A stretch of DNA of 64,000 nt from Paraburkholderia solitsugae (GTDB lineage: Bacteria > Pseudomonadota > Gammaproteobacteria > Burkholderiales > Burkholderiaceae), in assembly GCF_013177695.1 (NCBI RefSeq), contig NZ_WOEY01000085.1, positions 22,400-86,399 on the forward strand, read 5' to 3'. Position numbers and translations under genes: made by a program. Below, one piece after another: positions 35,592-44,475 of the stretch. Position 1 is the stretch's first letter. Each line of letters begins with the position of its first letter. Below the pieces are notes generated by a model. That model was not told the origin of the DNA. It worked only from the letters and a program-made list of their open reading frames with translations, and made no database searches.

Positions 35592-36914
35592 ATGACCTCA
35601 TTCGACGAAGCCGCGACCATGCGCAAAGTGTACGGGCGATTGATGCCCCTGCTCTTCGCGATGATGTTCTTCAACTATCTGGACCGGATCAATATCGGTT
35701 TCGCCGCGCTGGACATGAACAAGCAACTGGGATTCAGTCCGGCGGTGTTCGGTTTCGCGGGCAGCATCTTCTTTTTCGGCTACATGTTGCTGGAAGTGCC
35801 GAGCAACCTGTTGCTGCATCGGGTCGGCGCGCGCCGCTGGATCGCGCGCATTCTGCTGACATGGGGCGCGGTCGCGGCAGCCACCGCCTTCGTCTTCAAC
35901 GATTCGAGCTTCTATGTCTTGCGCTTTCTGCTGGGCGTGATGGAAGCGGGCTTCTTGCCGGGCGTGGCGGTCTATCTGACCAAATGGTTTCCGGAGCGTT
36001 ACCGGGCTCGCGCGGTGGGCGGCTACATCATCGCCGGTTCGTTTTCGGCGGTGCTGGGCGGTCCGATCTCGACGACGTTGATGACCTACGCCAACGGTGT
36101 GCTCGGTTTGCAGGGATGGCAATGGATGTTCATCCTCGAAGGCATCCCGGCGATGGCGCTCGGTCTGCTGACGCTGCGCATCATGACCGAACGTCCGGCC
36201 GACGCCAACTGGCTCTCCGATGACGAAAAATGCTGGCTCGAGTCGACGCTTGCGGCAGAACGCGAGACCGTTGGCGGCAACACCCATTTTCCACTGTTGC
36301 GCGTGGCGAGCGACATCCGCGTATGGAGCCTCGCGTGTCTGTTCGGCTGCGCGCTGGTCGGCATCTATGGTCTGTTCCTCTGGCTGCCGCAGATCGTCAA
36401 GAGTCTCGGCCATCTGAGCAATATCGAGGTCGGCTTTCTGTCCGCCGCGCCGCCACTGCTCGGCGTATTGGGCACCTTCCTGATCAGCCGCAGTTCCGAC
36501 CGCACCGGCGACCGCAAGAAGCATCTCGCCTTCGTGTATGGCATGAGCGCGCTGGCGATTGCCGGCAGCGCGTACGCGCCGAACCCCGTGATCGCCTATG
36601 CGCTGCTGTGTCTGACCGGTTTGTTCATCTACGCGGGTAACCCGCTGTTCTGGAGCCTCGCGTCGTCGTTCAGAACCGGTGCCGCGGGCGCCGCGACGAT
36701 TGCGTTGATCAACACCATCGCGCAGTTCGGCGGTCTGGTCGGTCCCTGGAGCATCGGGCTGGTGCGCAATGCGACCGGCAACTTCAAGCTGGCTTTGCTG
36801 ACGATTGCGGCGTTTCTGGTAGTCGCGACGATCATCGCACTCGTGATGCGCGTCACGCCGACTGAAGATGAAACGGCCTCGCTTGCGGCCGGCGATCCCG
36901 CCCCGCGCGCTTGA
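35592..36914 (+). CDS. MFS transporter, anion:cation symporter (ACS) type
   Basis: Inner-membrane transporter of 440 aa with 12 predicted helices. The N-terminus (RLMPLLFAMMFFNYLDRINIGFAAL) carries the NYLDRxNxGFA motif characteristic of the ACS/phthalate-tartrate permease family. It precedes the LigJ and LigK homologues and probably imports the aromatic acid or a pathway intermediate they process. An AGGAG-like site precedes ATG 35592. Confidence 0.88.
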   Translation: MTSFDEAATMRKVYGRLMPLLFAMMFFNYLDRINIGFAALDMNKQLGFSPAVFGFAGSIFFFGYMLLEVPSNLLLHRVGARRWIARILLTWGAVAAATAFVFNDSSFYVLRFLLGVMEAGFLPGVAVYLTKWFPERYRARAVGGYIIAGSFSAVLGGPISTTLMTYANGVLGLQGWQWMFILEGIPAMALGLLTLRIMTERPADANWLSDDEKCWLESTLAAERETVGGNTHFPLLRVASDIRVWSLACLFGCALVGIYGLFLWLPQIVKSLGHLSNIEVGFLSAAPPLLGVLGTFLISRSSDRTGDRKKHLAFVYGMSALAIAGSAYAPNPVIAYALLCLTGLFIYAGNPLFWSLASSFRTGAAGAATIALINTIAQFGGLVGPWSIGLVRNATGNFKLALLTIAAFLVVATIIALVMRVTPTEDETASLAAGDPAPRA

Positions 36915-37014
36915 GAACCCCGCCTGAAGGAATAGCGAATGCACAGCGCGAACATATAAGCGCCCGCAAGCACAGGTAAGCACTCACAAGGAGACCCAAC
37001 GGGTTTTTCACACC

Positions 37015-38055
37015 ATGATCATCGATTGCCACGGTCACTACACCACCTCTCCGCCGCAGCACGAGGCCTGGCGCGCGCAGCAGATCGCCGCGCTGAAAAA
37101 CGGCGGCTCGCCGCCACCGCGCCCTGTCATCACCGACGACGAAATTCGCGAAAGCATCGAAACCGGCCAGATTCGCATCCAGCGCGAACGCGGCACCGAC
37201 CTCACGATTTTTTCGCCGCGCGCCGCCGGCATGGGGCATCACCTCGCCACGGCCGAGGCCAACGCGGTCTGGTCGAGCGAATCCAACGATCTGATTCATC
37301 GCGTGGTTTCACTGTTTCCGCGCAACTTTGTCGGCGTATGTCAGTTGCCGCAGGCTCCGGGCGTGGCCCCGGCCAATTGCATCGCCGAATTGCGGCGCTG
37401 CGTAGAAGAGCTGGGCTTCGTCGGCTGCAATCTGAATCCGGACCCGTCCGGCGGACACTGGTCGGGGCTGCCGCTTACGGACCGCTCGTGGTATCCGCTC
37501 TATGAAGCGATGGTGGACCTGAACGTGCCCGCGATGATCCACGTGTCGTCGTCGTGCAATCCGAATTTTCATGCGACGGGTGCGCATTACATCAACGGCG
37601 ACACGTCCGCGTTCATGCAGTTGCTGCAGGGCGATCTGTTCGCCGACTTTCCGAGCCTGCGCTTCATCATTCCACATGGCGGCGGCGCGGTGCCCTATCA
37701 CTGGGGACGCTACCGCGGGCTCGCGCAGGACATGAAGCGGCCGCTGCTCAGCGAGTACCTGATGAAGAACGTGTTCTTCGATACTTGCGTGTACCACCAG
37801 CCCGGTGCCGAACTGCTCGCCAAGGTCATTCCGGTGGAGAACATTCTGTTCGCGTCGGAAACCATCGGCGCGGTTCAGGGTATCGATCCGGAAACCGGCC
37901 ACTACTACGACGACACGCGGCGCTACATCGACGCAATCGAATGGCTTAGCGCGGCGGATCGTCAGCGTATCTACGAAGACAACGCCCGCGCGGTGTACCC
38001 GCGGCTGTCACATCAGCTTGAGCAACAATTCGCCACGCAAGGGGCAACGGCATGA
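37015..38055 (+). CDS. ligJ: 4-oxalomesaconate hydratase (LigJ-like amidohydrolase)
   Basis: Amidohydrolase-superfamily enzyme of 346 aa matching 4-oxalomesaconate hydratases, which hydrate 4-oxalomesaconate to 4-carboxy-4-hydroxy-2-oxoadipate in protocatechuate 4,5-cleavage and gallate catabolism. Metal-site motifs are visible: MIIDCHGHYTT (H6, H8), AMIHVSSSC, and FIIPHGGGAVPYHWGRYRG. A strong AAGGAG site lies upstream. It overlaps ligK by ATGA, so the two are coupled. A less specific amidohydrolase is possible, but the pairing with a LigK homologue is strong support. Confidence 0.87.
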   Translation: MIIDCHGHYTTSPPQHEAWRAQQIAALKNGGSPPPRPVITDDEIRESIETGQIRIQRERGTDLTIFSPRAAGMGHHLATAEANAVWSSESNDLIHRVVSLFPRNFVGVCQLPQAPGVAPANCIAELRRCVEELGFVGCNLNPDPSGGHWSGLPLTDRSWYPLYEAMVDLNVPAMIHVSSSCNPNFHATGAHYINGDTSAFMQLLQGDLFADFPSLRFIIPHGGGAVPYHWGRYRGLAQDMKRPLLSEYLMKNVFFDTCVYHQPGAELLAKVIPVENILFASETIGAVQGIDPETGHYYDDTRRYIDAIEWLSAADRQRIYEDNARAVYPRLSHQLEQQFATQGATA

Positions 38056-38732
38056 ATCTCACTACGAATCCCATCGGATGGCGCGAACATGAATCCGCGC
38101 CTCAGGCAAACCCGGCAACGCTCGACGCATTGCGTGAGCTGGCAGTTTCGCTACTCAGCGACAACATGGCACGCGCGAGCGGCATGGTCGGCTTGCGGCC
38201 GTATCACCAGCCCAGGCCGATGGCCGGTACCGCGGTCACTGTCCACACTCGTCCCGGCGATAACCTCGCGATCCACCGCGCGTTCGACTTTTGCCGGCCG
38301 GGCGACGTGCTCGTGATCGACGGCGCCGGCGAACTGACGCAGGCGCTGATGGGCGAGATCATGGCCAGCTTCGCGGAGAGCCTGGGCGTGCAGGGCCTCG
38401 TGATCGACGGTGCGATCCGCGATGTCGGCGCGCTACGTCAGCGCGATTTCCCGGTGTACGCGCGTGGCGTAACGCATCGGGGGCCGTACAAGAACGGGCC
38501 CGGTGAGATCAACGTGCCGGTCACGGTCGGCGGGATGGTGGTGCATCCGGGGGATATCATCGTGGGCGACGAAGACGGATTGCTCGCGATCTCGCCTGCC
38601 GATGTGGAAGCGGTGATCGAAGGCGCACGGCGGCAGCATGCGAAAGAAACGGCGGCGTTGAAGTCGATCGCCAATGGAAGTTTCGACCGTTCGTGGGTTT
38701 TGCCGCATCGCGACCGGATGATGAACGGCTGA
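38052..38732 (+). CDS. ligK: 4-carboxy-4-hydroxy-2-oxoadipate aldolase (LigK/GalC-like)
   Basis: RraA-fold class II aldolase of 226 aa. It splits 4-carboxy-4-hydroxy-2-oxoadipate into pyruvate and oxaloacetate and usually also decarboxylates oxaloacetate. The metal and substrate residues lie in VIDGAIRDVGAL, with GELTQALMGEIMA before it. It starts inside the stop codon of ligJ. It completes the lower pathway for the upstream ring-cleavage product, but the window has no ring-cleavage dioxygenase or 2-pyrone-4,6-dicarboxylate hydrolase gene. Confidence 0.88.
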   Translation: MNLTTNPIGWREHESAPQANPATLDALRELAVSLLSDNMARASGMVGLRPYHQPRPMAGTAVTVHTRPGDNLAIHRAFDFCRPGDVLVIDGAGELTQALMGEIMASFAESLGVQGLVIDGAIRDVGALRQRDFPVYARGVTHRGPYKNGPGEINVPVTVGGMVVHPGDIIVGDEDGLLAISPADVEAVIEGARRQHAKETAALKSIANGSFDRSWVLPHRDRMMNG

Positions 38733-38833
38733 CTTCACGCGCGGCGCTGAAGCGGGCATGATGCTGATGGTTCGCCGCGCCTCATGAGTCGCGGTTGTAT
38801 CATTGGCTCAACCCTGCAGGAATCGTGTGCCCG

Positions 38834-39256
38834 ATGGCGCAACTTACGGCGAAATTCATGGCGGAATATCTGAACGCTGCAATGCTCCTTGAACTCGCGC
38901 AACGTGCGGAGCAGCGCGCTGCCGCGCCATGCATGTGTACCCGAACACCGCTGGATGGTTGGCAATCACAGCCGCTTTCTCTCGACGAAACGCAGTTCAA
39001 GGAAGTCGGCACGCTTGCACCGGAAGACGATCCGGAACCCACATTCAGCGAATACCTGCCGGGCAAAGCGAACTACTGGTCTGCCGACACGCCCATCGCC
39101 CCGCGCTACTTCCCGTACAACCGCTGTGCCGTCTGGCAGTGCTCGTTGTGCAGCCGTCTTTATCTGCGATACACGGAAGGCGGTGGCTACTTCGTCGACC
39201 GCAGGATTCGCGCTGTGCAGTCAACACTGATCGAGGACGTTCCGCTTCCTGAGTGA
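38834..39256 (+). CDS. Hypothetical protein with Cys pairs, 140 aa
   Basis: Not recognised by family. The protein has 140 aa from ATG 38834; GTG 38825, with AGGA 5 bases upstream, is an equally good start. A CMCTR segment and a QCSLCSRLYLRYTEGGGYFVDRR segment put cysteine pairs near each end, which could bind zinc. The rest is soluble, with no signal peptide. The short gap after ligK and different theme suggest an independent gene. Confidence 0.7.
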   Translation: MAQLTAKFMAEYLNAAMLLELAQRAEQRAAAPCMCTRTPLDGWQSQPLSLDETQFKEVGTLAPEDDPEPTFSEYLPGKANYWSADTPIAPRYFPYNRCAVWQCSLCSRLYLRYTEGGGYFVDRRIRAVQSTLIEDVPLPE

Positions 39257-39369
39257 CACCGGAGGCGCTTCTTCGCCTGTGACGCTTGAGGTTCTTTCCC
39301 GGGAGCATCCGCGAGGTTCGCGGTGATTCCCCCGTAGCAACGCGCGCCGCATCCTCGCAACGCGCAGAC

Positions 39370-40224
39370 CTAATGCCCTGGCTTCAGCGCCGCATACGTC
39401 CCTGGCGTGATCCCATAAGCCCGCTTGAAAAGCCGGTTGAGATGGCTTTGATCGTAGAAGCCCACCGCCGCCGCGGCCGTTGCCGCGCTCTGCCCCGCCG
39501 CAAGCATGCGTCTGGCCGCGAGCAGCCGCACCTGCGTCGCATAGGCGTGGGGCGGCAGTCCGAACTCTTTGCAGAAAGCGCGCGTGAGGTAATACCGGCT
39601 TAGCCCCACCAGCTCCGCCAGCTCGTCGACCGGGATATCCCGCTCGTAGTTGGCAGCCACGTACTCGCGCACCTGCGCCATCTTGCGGGCTTCGCGCCGC
39701 ACTTCACCGAGTTCGTGCCGCGATTGCCCATATCGTCCGACCAGCATCCCCATCGCGGCCCACCAATTCGCCTGCCGCTCCATTAGCGGGACCGAGCCGT
39801 GTTCGTCGAGACTCGCATGCGCCCTGGTCAGCAGACCGGCAAGGTGCGCATCCTGATAGAGCCCCGGCGGGATCAGAAGCGGTTTGTCGGCGCGCGAGTC
39901 CGGCGAAAACACCGCGCCGAGCGCGCCCAGGCCCTCCATGTCGAGATAGATCGCGCGATAGTTCCATTCGCGGCCTTCCCACACTTCCCCGCTGTGATAC
40001 TCACCCGGTCCGAACACGAGCACGCTGCCTGGTCCGGCGACGTCGGTGCCGGTGCGCGTATGACATTGACCCGCACCGGTTTGCGTCATGACGATGACGA
40101 GTTCGTCGTGCAGATGCCGGTCGAACTTGTGCTCGCCGTAGCGGGCGATCGCAAGACAGGCGCCGTCGAGCGCACCGTCTCGCCAGCACACCACCTCCGG
40201 GTCGCCTTTATCCGATGTGTCCAT
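39370..40224 (-). CDS. AraC-family transcriptional regulator
   Basis: Regulator of 284 aa with an N-terminal cupin-like effector domain (about residues 15-150, HDELVIVMTQTGAGQCHTRTG) and two C-terminal AraC helix-turn-helix motifs (about 185-280, LAELVGLSRYYLTRAFCKEF and AAAVGFYDQSHLNRLFKRAY). It is 29 bp downstream of the alanyl-tRNA editing gene on the same strand, so the two are probably co-transcribed. Targets are unknown. Confidence 0.9.
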   Translation of the reverse strand: MDTSDKGDPEVVCWRDGALDGACLAIARYGEHKFDRHLHDELVIVMTQTGAGQCHTRTGTDVAGPGSVLVFGPGEYHSGEVWEGREWNYRAIYLDMEGLGALGAVFSPDSRADKPLLIPPGLYQDAHLAGLLTRAHASLDEHGSVPLMERQANWWAAMGMLVGRYGQSRHELGEVRREARKMAQVREYVAANYERDIPVDELAELVGLSRYYLTRAFCKEFGLPPHAYATQVRLLAARRMLAAGQSAATAAAAVGFYDQSHLNRLFKRAYGITPGTYAALKPGH

Positions 40225-40253
40225 GGGTCGCTCTCAGCTCTCCGGGATGCCTG

Positions 40254-40967
40254 TTAAACCAATTCTATTCTGACCCGGCGATTGCGGCGGCCCTTGTTCT
40301 CGATCTTCACAATGCGGATCGGTCTCGATTGCGCCGTATTGGTCAGATGCGTGCCGCCGCAGGCCTGCCGGTCCAGATCGCCGATTTCGACGATCCGCAC
40401 CGTGCCGTCGGAGGTCGGCGGCGGCGCCACCGAAAGGCTGCGGATCAGGCCCTCCGTCGACTTCGCCTCCGCTGCGCTGACGTAATAGGTTCGCACATCC
40501 ATGGCGCTTCGGATCACCTCGTTGACAGGCTCCTCCAGCAGGCGCAGCGCGTCGTTATCCGCTTCCGGCAGATCGAAGTCCATGCGGGCGGTACCGTCGG
40601 CATTGATCTGCGCCCCGGTCACGAGTGCGCCGGCGAAGCGCTGATACACCAGGGCGTTGAGAATATGCGTGTCCGTATGGAGCTGAGCGACGGTGGCGCG
40701 CCGGGCCGCGTCGACGGCCACGTGCACGTCGCCGTTCAGTTCGAGCGGCTCATCGAGCAGATGCCACAGCATGCCGCCTTCCGGTGCAACGCCAGTAATG
40801 CGGACCACGCCGCGCGCGTGCGTCAGCGTCCCCGCATCCGACACCTGACCTCCGCCGCCCGGGTGCAAGGCCGAGCGGCCCAGCACGACTGCGCCGGGCC
40901 GGGAGGCGATCACGCTCGTTTCAAATTCGAGTAAGTCCGGCTGCTCATGGCAAAGATAGTGCGTCAC
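40254..40967 (-). CDS. Alanyl-tRNA editing protein (AlaX-like)
   Basis: Free-standing editing hydrolase of 237 aa related to the alanyl-tRNA synthetase editing domain, which removes Ser or Gly wrongly attached to tRNA-Ala. Zinc ligands are H97 and H101 in HTDTHILNAL and C203 and H207 in CGGTHLTNT. The start is GTG 40967 with GAGGT about 9 bases upstream. The downstream AraC gene may be co-transcribed. Confidence 0.87.
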   Translation of the reverse strand: MTHYLCHEQPDLLEFETSVIASRPGAVVLGRSALHPGGGGQVSDAGTLTHARGVVRITGVAPEGGMLWHLLDEPLELNGDVHVAVDAARRATVAQLHTDTHILNALVYQRFAGALVTGAQINADGTARMDFDLPEADNDALRLLEEPVNEVIRSAMDVRTYYVSAAEAKSTEGLIRSLSVAPPPTSDGTVRIVEIGDLDRQACGGTHLTNTAQSRPIRIVKIENKGRRNRRVRIELV

Positions 40968-41223
40968 CTTGATGACCTCGCATGAAATGAAGTGAGCATA
41001 CGCCTAGCATACTCAGTCTCATGGGAGGTCGTCTTGGTCAAAAATGCTCTGTACGAGGTCGCGCGCGAAGCCCACAACTCGTCGAGCACCGTCGATCGTG
41101 CCGTCAAGATGGCGTCCGGAAGCAAACGTCCGGTTGATATAATTTTCCAGTCACACATGATCGGGCACGCTCGCCAGGAGCAAATATTTCACCCGTCAAC
41201 CGTCAATCTGACTGGAAGATTCG
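40968..41223. other. Divergent gap between alaX-like and chrA genes
   Basis: About 256 bp with short open frames on both strands but no convincing protein or hairpin. It should hold the divergent promoters. Confidence 0.4.
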
Positions 41224-41790
41224 ATGCCCCTGCAATTAGCCAACACGAGTCGACCACCCACCCTCACCGGGCTTTTCCTTATCTTCAGCCGTATCGGGCT
41301 CACCAGCTTCGGTGGCGGCCTGAGCGGCTGGCTTCTGCGGGAATTCACCCAGGATCGCGACTGGATCAGTGAAGAAGACTTTTTGAATGGCCTCGCCATT
41401 TCGCAGGCGCTGCCGGGCATCAACGTCAAGAACATGGCGATCTGGATCGGCCACCGTCTGCTCGGCTGGCGCGGCGCGCTGCTGGCGGTCACCGGCATCA
41501 TCGTCCCGCCCGCCATCCTGATTGTTATTCTCGGCACGGTTTTCGGTCGTCTGCTGCATTTCCCGATCGCTCACGTCCTGCTTGCGGGCGCGGCGGCAGC
41601 GGCCACTGGCCTGTCGTTGTCGATGGGCGTGACGACCGCACTCCGGGTGCCACGCAGACTCCTCCCTCTGCTCTTCCTCGCGGGCACCTTCGTCGCCGTC
41701 GGCATATTGCGCCTGCCGCTCGTGTGGGTCGTGATCGGCGCGGGCGGCCTGAGCGTGCTTGTCGAATACATCAAACTACGCAAAGCCTAG
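41224..41790 (+). CDS. Chromate transporter, N-terminal-type half (short-chain CHR)
   Basis: Membrane protein of 188 aa forming one CHR domain. The family motifs are in order: FSRIGLTSFGGGLSGWLLREF near the N-terminus and NGLAISQALPGINVKNMAIW. In this short-chain type, two separate CHR halves assemble into a working chromate efflux pump. The second half starts 2 bp later, so both are translated together. Confidence 0.87.
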   Translation: MPLQLANTSRPPTLTGLFLIFSRIGLTSFGGGLSGWLLREFTQDRDWISEEDFLNGLAISQALPGINVKNMAIWIGHRLLGWRGALLAVTGIIVPPAILIVILGTVFGRLLHFPIAHVLLAGAAAAATGLSLSMGVTTALRVPRRLLPLLFLAGTFVAVGILRLPLVWVVIGAGGLSVLVEYIKLRKA

Positions 41791-41792
41791 CC

Positions 41793-42365
41793 ATGTCGAA
41801 TCGGGTTCTTCTGCAGCTCACGGCGGTTTTCGCGCCCCTGTCACTGGTGACGATAGGCAGTGGCCAGGCCATCATCGCCGATATCCAACGGCAGGTTGTC
41901 GACGTGCATGGATGGATGACGCATGCCCAGTTCGGTGTCGACTTTGCCATCTCGCGCATGGCGCCCGGCCCCGGCTCGCTGTTAGCCACCTTGATCGGCT
42001 GGCAGATTGCCGGGTTCTGGGGCGCTGTGGTGGCCACGCTGGCCTTGCTCGCCCCGACCGGCATCCTGATCTACGGTGTGACCCACATCTGGACACGTTA
42101 TCAGGGCGCGGCGTGGCAGTTGGCGCTCGAGCGCGGGCTGCGCCCCGTCGCCTCCGGCATGATTCTCGCCGCGGGGTGGGTTCTGCTGAAGTCGCTCGAC
42201 GGCGGGCTTCCGGCCCTGGCGATTGCCCTCGTTTCAGTCGGGACACTGCTCAGCACTCGAATCAACCCGCTGCTTCTGTTGCTTTGCGGTGCATTGCTGC
42301 TGCTTGGTATGTCTGAGCTCAGCGCCAACCTGCCGTCCATGCTTCAGGTACACATGGCGAGCTAG
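41793..42365 (+). CDS. Chromate transporter, second half (short-chain CHR)
   Basis: Membrane protein of 190 aa from ATG 41793, the partner of the preceding CHR half. It carries VFAPLSLVTIGSGQAIIAD and FGVDFAISRMAPGPGSLLATLIGW, matching the other CHR-domain type. The 2-bp spacing to the first half indicates obligate co-expression. Together they should export chromate or a related oxyanion. Confidence 0.87.
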   Translation: MSNRVLLQLTAVFAPLSLVTIGSGQAIIADIQRQVVDVHGWMTHAQFGVDFAISRMAPGPGSLLATLIGWQIAGFWGAVVATLALLAPTGILIYGVTHIWTRYQGAAWQLALERGLRPVASGMILAAGWVLLKSLDGGLPALAIALVSVGTLLSTRINPLLLLLCGALLLLGMSELSANLPSMLQVHMAS

Positions 42366-42502
42366 TGCTATTCCATCATGGCGTCTGCAGCGTGCCGTCG
42401 TTCAAACTCGTTTGCGTCCACGTCGATGGAAGGCGCCGAGCTCCCACGCACCGGCTTCGCTGGGCACGGCGCAACGCGCTGCGAGGCGCGCCACCGTTCG
42501 CT

Positions 42503-43498
42503 TCAGACCTTCGCGATGTGCGTCTCGGCGATCGAGCGGACGTCGATGCGGCGCGGCAGGATCGCGTCGCGATCCGCGCTATCGGCAACTTTCTGGAGTG
42601 CGGCGATATCCGCTTCGGTTACGAAGTGCTGTTTCAATGACGCGCGCTGGGTGATTTGCCGCGCGGCGTCGAGCGGCGAGCGTGTCAAGGACGAGTAGAT
42701 CTGCGCGTAGGCATCGGGATTCGCAAGCGACCAATCCCCCGCGCGTTGCAACCGGAGCAGAACGTCGGCAATGGCCACACGTTTGCGCGCATCCGCAAAC
42801 GCGGCGCCCGACGCAGTGATGAAACCGAGACCGCTATTGATGCCGGAACCGTCGCGCAAAATGCGCGCGCCGCGTTGGATAGCAATGCCGTAGTACGGAT
42901 CGAACGTCGCCCACACGTCGATCGAACCGGACGCGAACGCGGCAAACGCATCGACGGGCAGGATGAAACGGACCTTGACGTCGTCCTTCGAGAGTCCGGC
43001 TTCAGCGAGCGCACCATACAATTGGAATTGCGAAATGCTGCCGCGCGCCGACGACACGAACACGGTGCGCCCCTTCAGATCCGCCACCGTGCGAATCGGC
43101 GAATCGCGTGCAACCAGAATGCCGAGTTGCGCGCCCGAGCCCACACGCGTCGCGACGATCTTCAAGGTCGGATCGCCGACAGCCGCTGCAAGCACAGGCA
43201 AGTCGCCCGCCGGGGCAAGATCGACGGCGCCTGCGCGTTGCGCCTCAAAGAGTGGCGCGGCGCCCTGGAAGTTGGCCCAGCGAAATGCGTACGGCGTGCC
43301 GTCGAGCACCTTCGCCGCTTCGGCAAGCGCCCGTGTGCCACCGGCCTGGTCGCCAAGCACGAGCGTGGTCGATGCCAGATCGGCGGCCTGCGCGTTGCCT
43401 GCATGAAATGCGCCGGTTGCGGCAAGCGCCGGCACTGCGCTGAGCAGCTTCAGCGTGCGCCGCCGCATGGAAAAAGACGTGGAAACAGAAGCGGCCAT
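42503..43498 (-). CDS. Aliphatic sulfonate ABC transporter substrate-binding protein, orphan
   Basis: Periplasmic binding protein of 331 aa in the SsuA/TauA family. The N-terminus is a twin-arginine-like or Sec signal (SMRRRTLKLLSAVPALAATG) with a cut near AQAAD. Fold signatures include LVLGDQAGGTRALAEAAKVL and FDPYYGIAIQRGARIL. The usual SsuB ATPase and SsuC permease genes are absent on both sides, so it must share a transporter encoded elsewhere. Sulfonates, or perhaps taurine, are likely ligands. Confidence 0.85.
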   Translation of the reverse strand: MAASVSTSFSMRRRTLKLLSAVPALAATGAFHAGNAQAADLASTTLVLGDQAGGTRALAEAAKVLDGTPYAFRWANFQGAAPLFEAQRAGAVDLAPAGDLPVLAAAVGDPTLKIVATRVGSGAQLGILVARDSPIRTVADLKGRTVFVSSARGSISQFQLYGALAEAGLSKDDVKVRFILPVDAFAAFASGSIDVWATFDPYYGIAIQRGARILRDGSGINSGLGFITASGAAFADARKRVAIADVLLRLQRAGDWSLANPDAYAQIYSSLTRSPLDAARQITQRASLKQHFVTEADIAALQKVADSADRDAILPRRIDVRSIAETHIAKV

Positions 43499-43621
43499 AT
43501 GCCCTCGCTAGCAATATGTCTGCAAGCGTAGCGATCAGGGCGCGTCGTGAGAATGATTCAATTCCGATATCTTTATCTCGACCGGGCAGCTATCTTTTTC
43601 ACCCAGGCGCGAACCCGTCAC

Positions 43622-44419
43622 TTACGGCTTATCGAATATGCCGCGATAACCGCCGTACATCGACAGCACGATCAGCGCGCTGACTAGCGGCGTAACGAGC
43701 AATCCGCGCAATAGAAGCGGCGCGAAGGTGGCAAGCCACACGTCGACGGCGATGGCGGTGCCGAACACCGAAGCGACCCGCCAGTTACGCGCCACGGCAC
43801 GCAGGCTCGCCGCCATCGCGTTCAGAGGCGAAACGTTGTTCAGAACAACCAGCGCCGGCGCGAACCATACCAGCGAAGCCGCGACCGCATAGGCCAGCAT
43901 ATTGAGCACCGGCTCCAGCGCATTGCCCGTGCCGTTATGCGCGCCGTAGACGATCGTCAGATCATGCACGCCGTTCGGTGCAACAGATGCCTTTATGGAC
44001 ACATGAAACGCCACAAACGCGATCAGTTGACCCGCATAGGCAACGATAGCGCCGCACGGCCCGATCGTGATCAACGCATTGCGATGGACATTGACGGCTT
44101 CGACTGTCTCGCGGATCGACCACGGGCGCGCATTGCTCGCGCGTTCCTGCATCAGCACCAGACCCGCGGCGAGGACCGGCCCGACGAGCGCCGCCACCAC
44201 GCGCAACGGCGGTGCCAGTTCGAACAACGTCACGAAATCGGCACAGCCGAGAATCGCCACGAGCCACAACACCGGATTCGCGCGAGCGATATGGAACCCT
44301 TCCGCGAACCAGCCGGCAACGCGCTGTACGCTGACCACGCGACTGTCCGGATAACGCAGCCCGGAAGCATGTTGCGGGTGTGCCGGGACGGCCGTACTGC
44401 CTGAATAGTGCATGTTCAT
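43622..44419 (-). CDS. BPSS1780-family membrane protein
   Basis: Conserved Burkholderia inner-membrane protein of 265 aa with about five or six hydrophobic segments (AILGCADFVTLFELAPPLRVVA, VVAALVGPVLAAGLVLMQERA and later). The N-terminal 40 residues are soluble. Function is unknown. It lies 56 bp after the DUF1700 gene on the same strand, so it may be the third gene of the PadR operon. Confidence 0.75.
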   Translation of the reverse strand: MNMHYSGSTAVPAHPQHASGLRYPDSRVVSVQRVAGWFAEGFHIARANPVLWLVAILGCADFVTLFELAPPLRVVAALVGPVLAAGLVLMQERASNARPWSIRETVEAVNVHRNALITIGPCGAIVAYAGQLIAFVAFHVSIKASVAPNGVHDLTIVYGAHNGTGNALEPVLNMLAYAVAASLVWFAPALVVLNNVSPLNAMAASLRAVARNWRVASVFGTAIAVDVWLATFAPLLLRGLLVTPLVSALIVLSMYGGYRGIFDKP

Positions 44420-44475
44420 GACCGCTTCCTTTTCATCGAATGAGGATAGAGACGTCAGTCAACCTGCACGGTGCT

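Noticed and set aside
35598..36983. 461-codon minus-strand open frame
   Set aside because: It is antisense to the ACS-type transporter gene, has low-complexity Arg/Gln/Glu composition typical of a GC-rich shadow frame, and matches no family.
40992..41372. 126-codon plus-strand frame before the chromate transporter
   Set aside because: Most of its second half lies over the chrA gene in another frame and no domain is recognisable; the first half has no clear start support.
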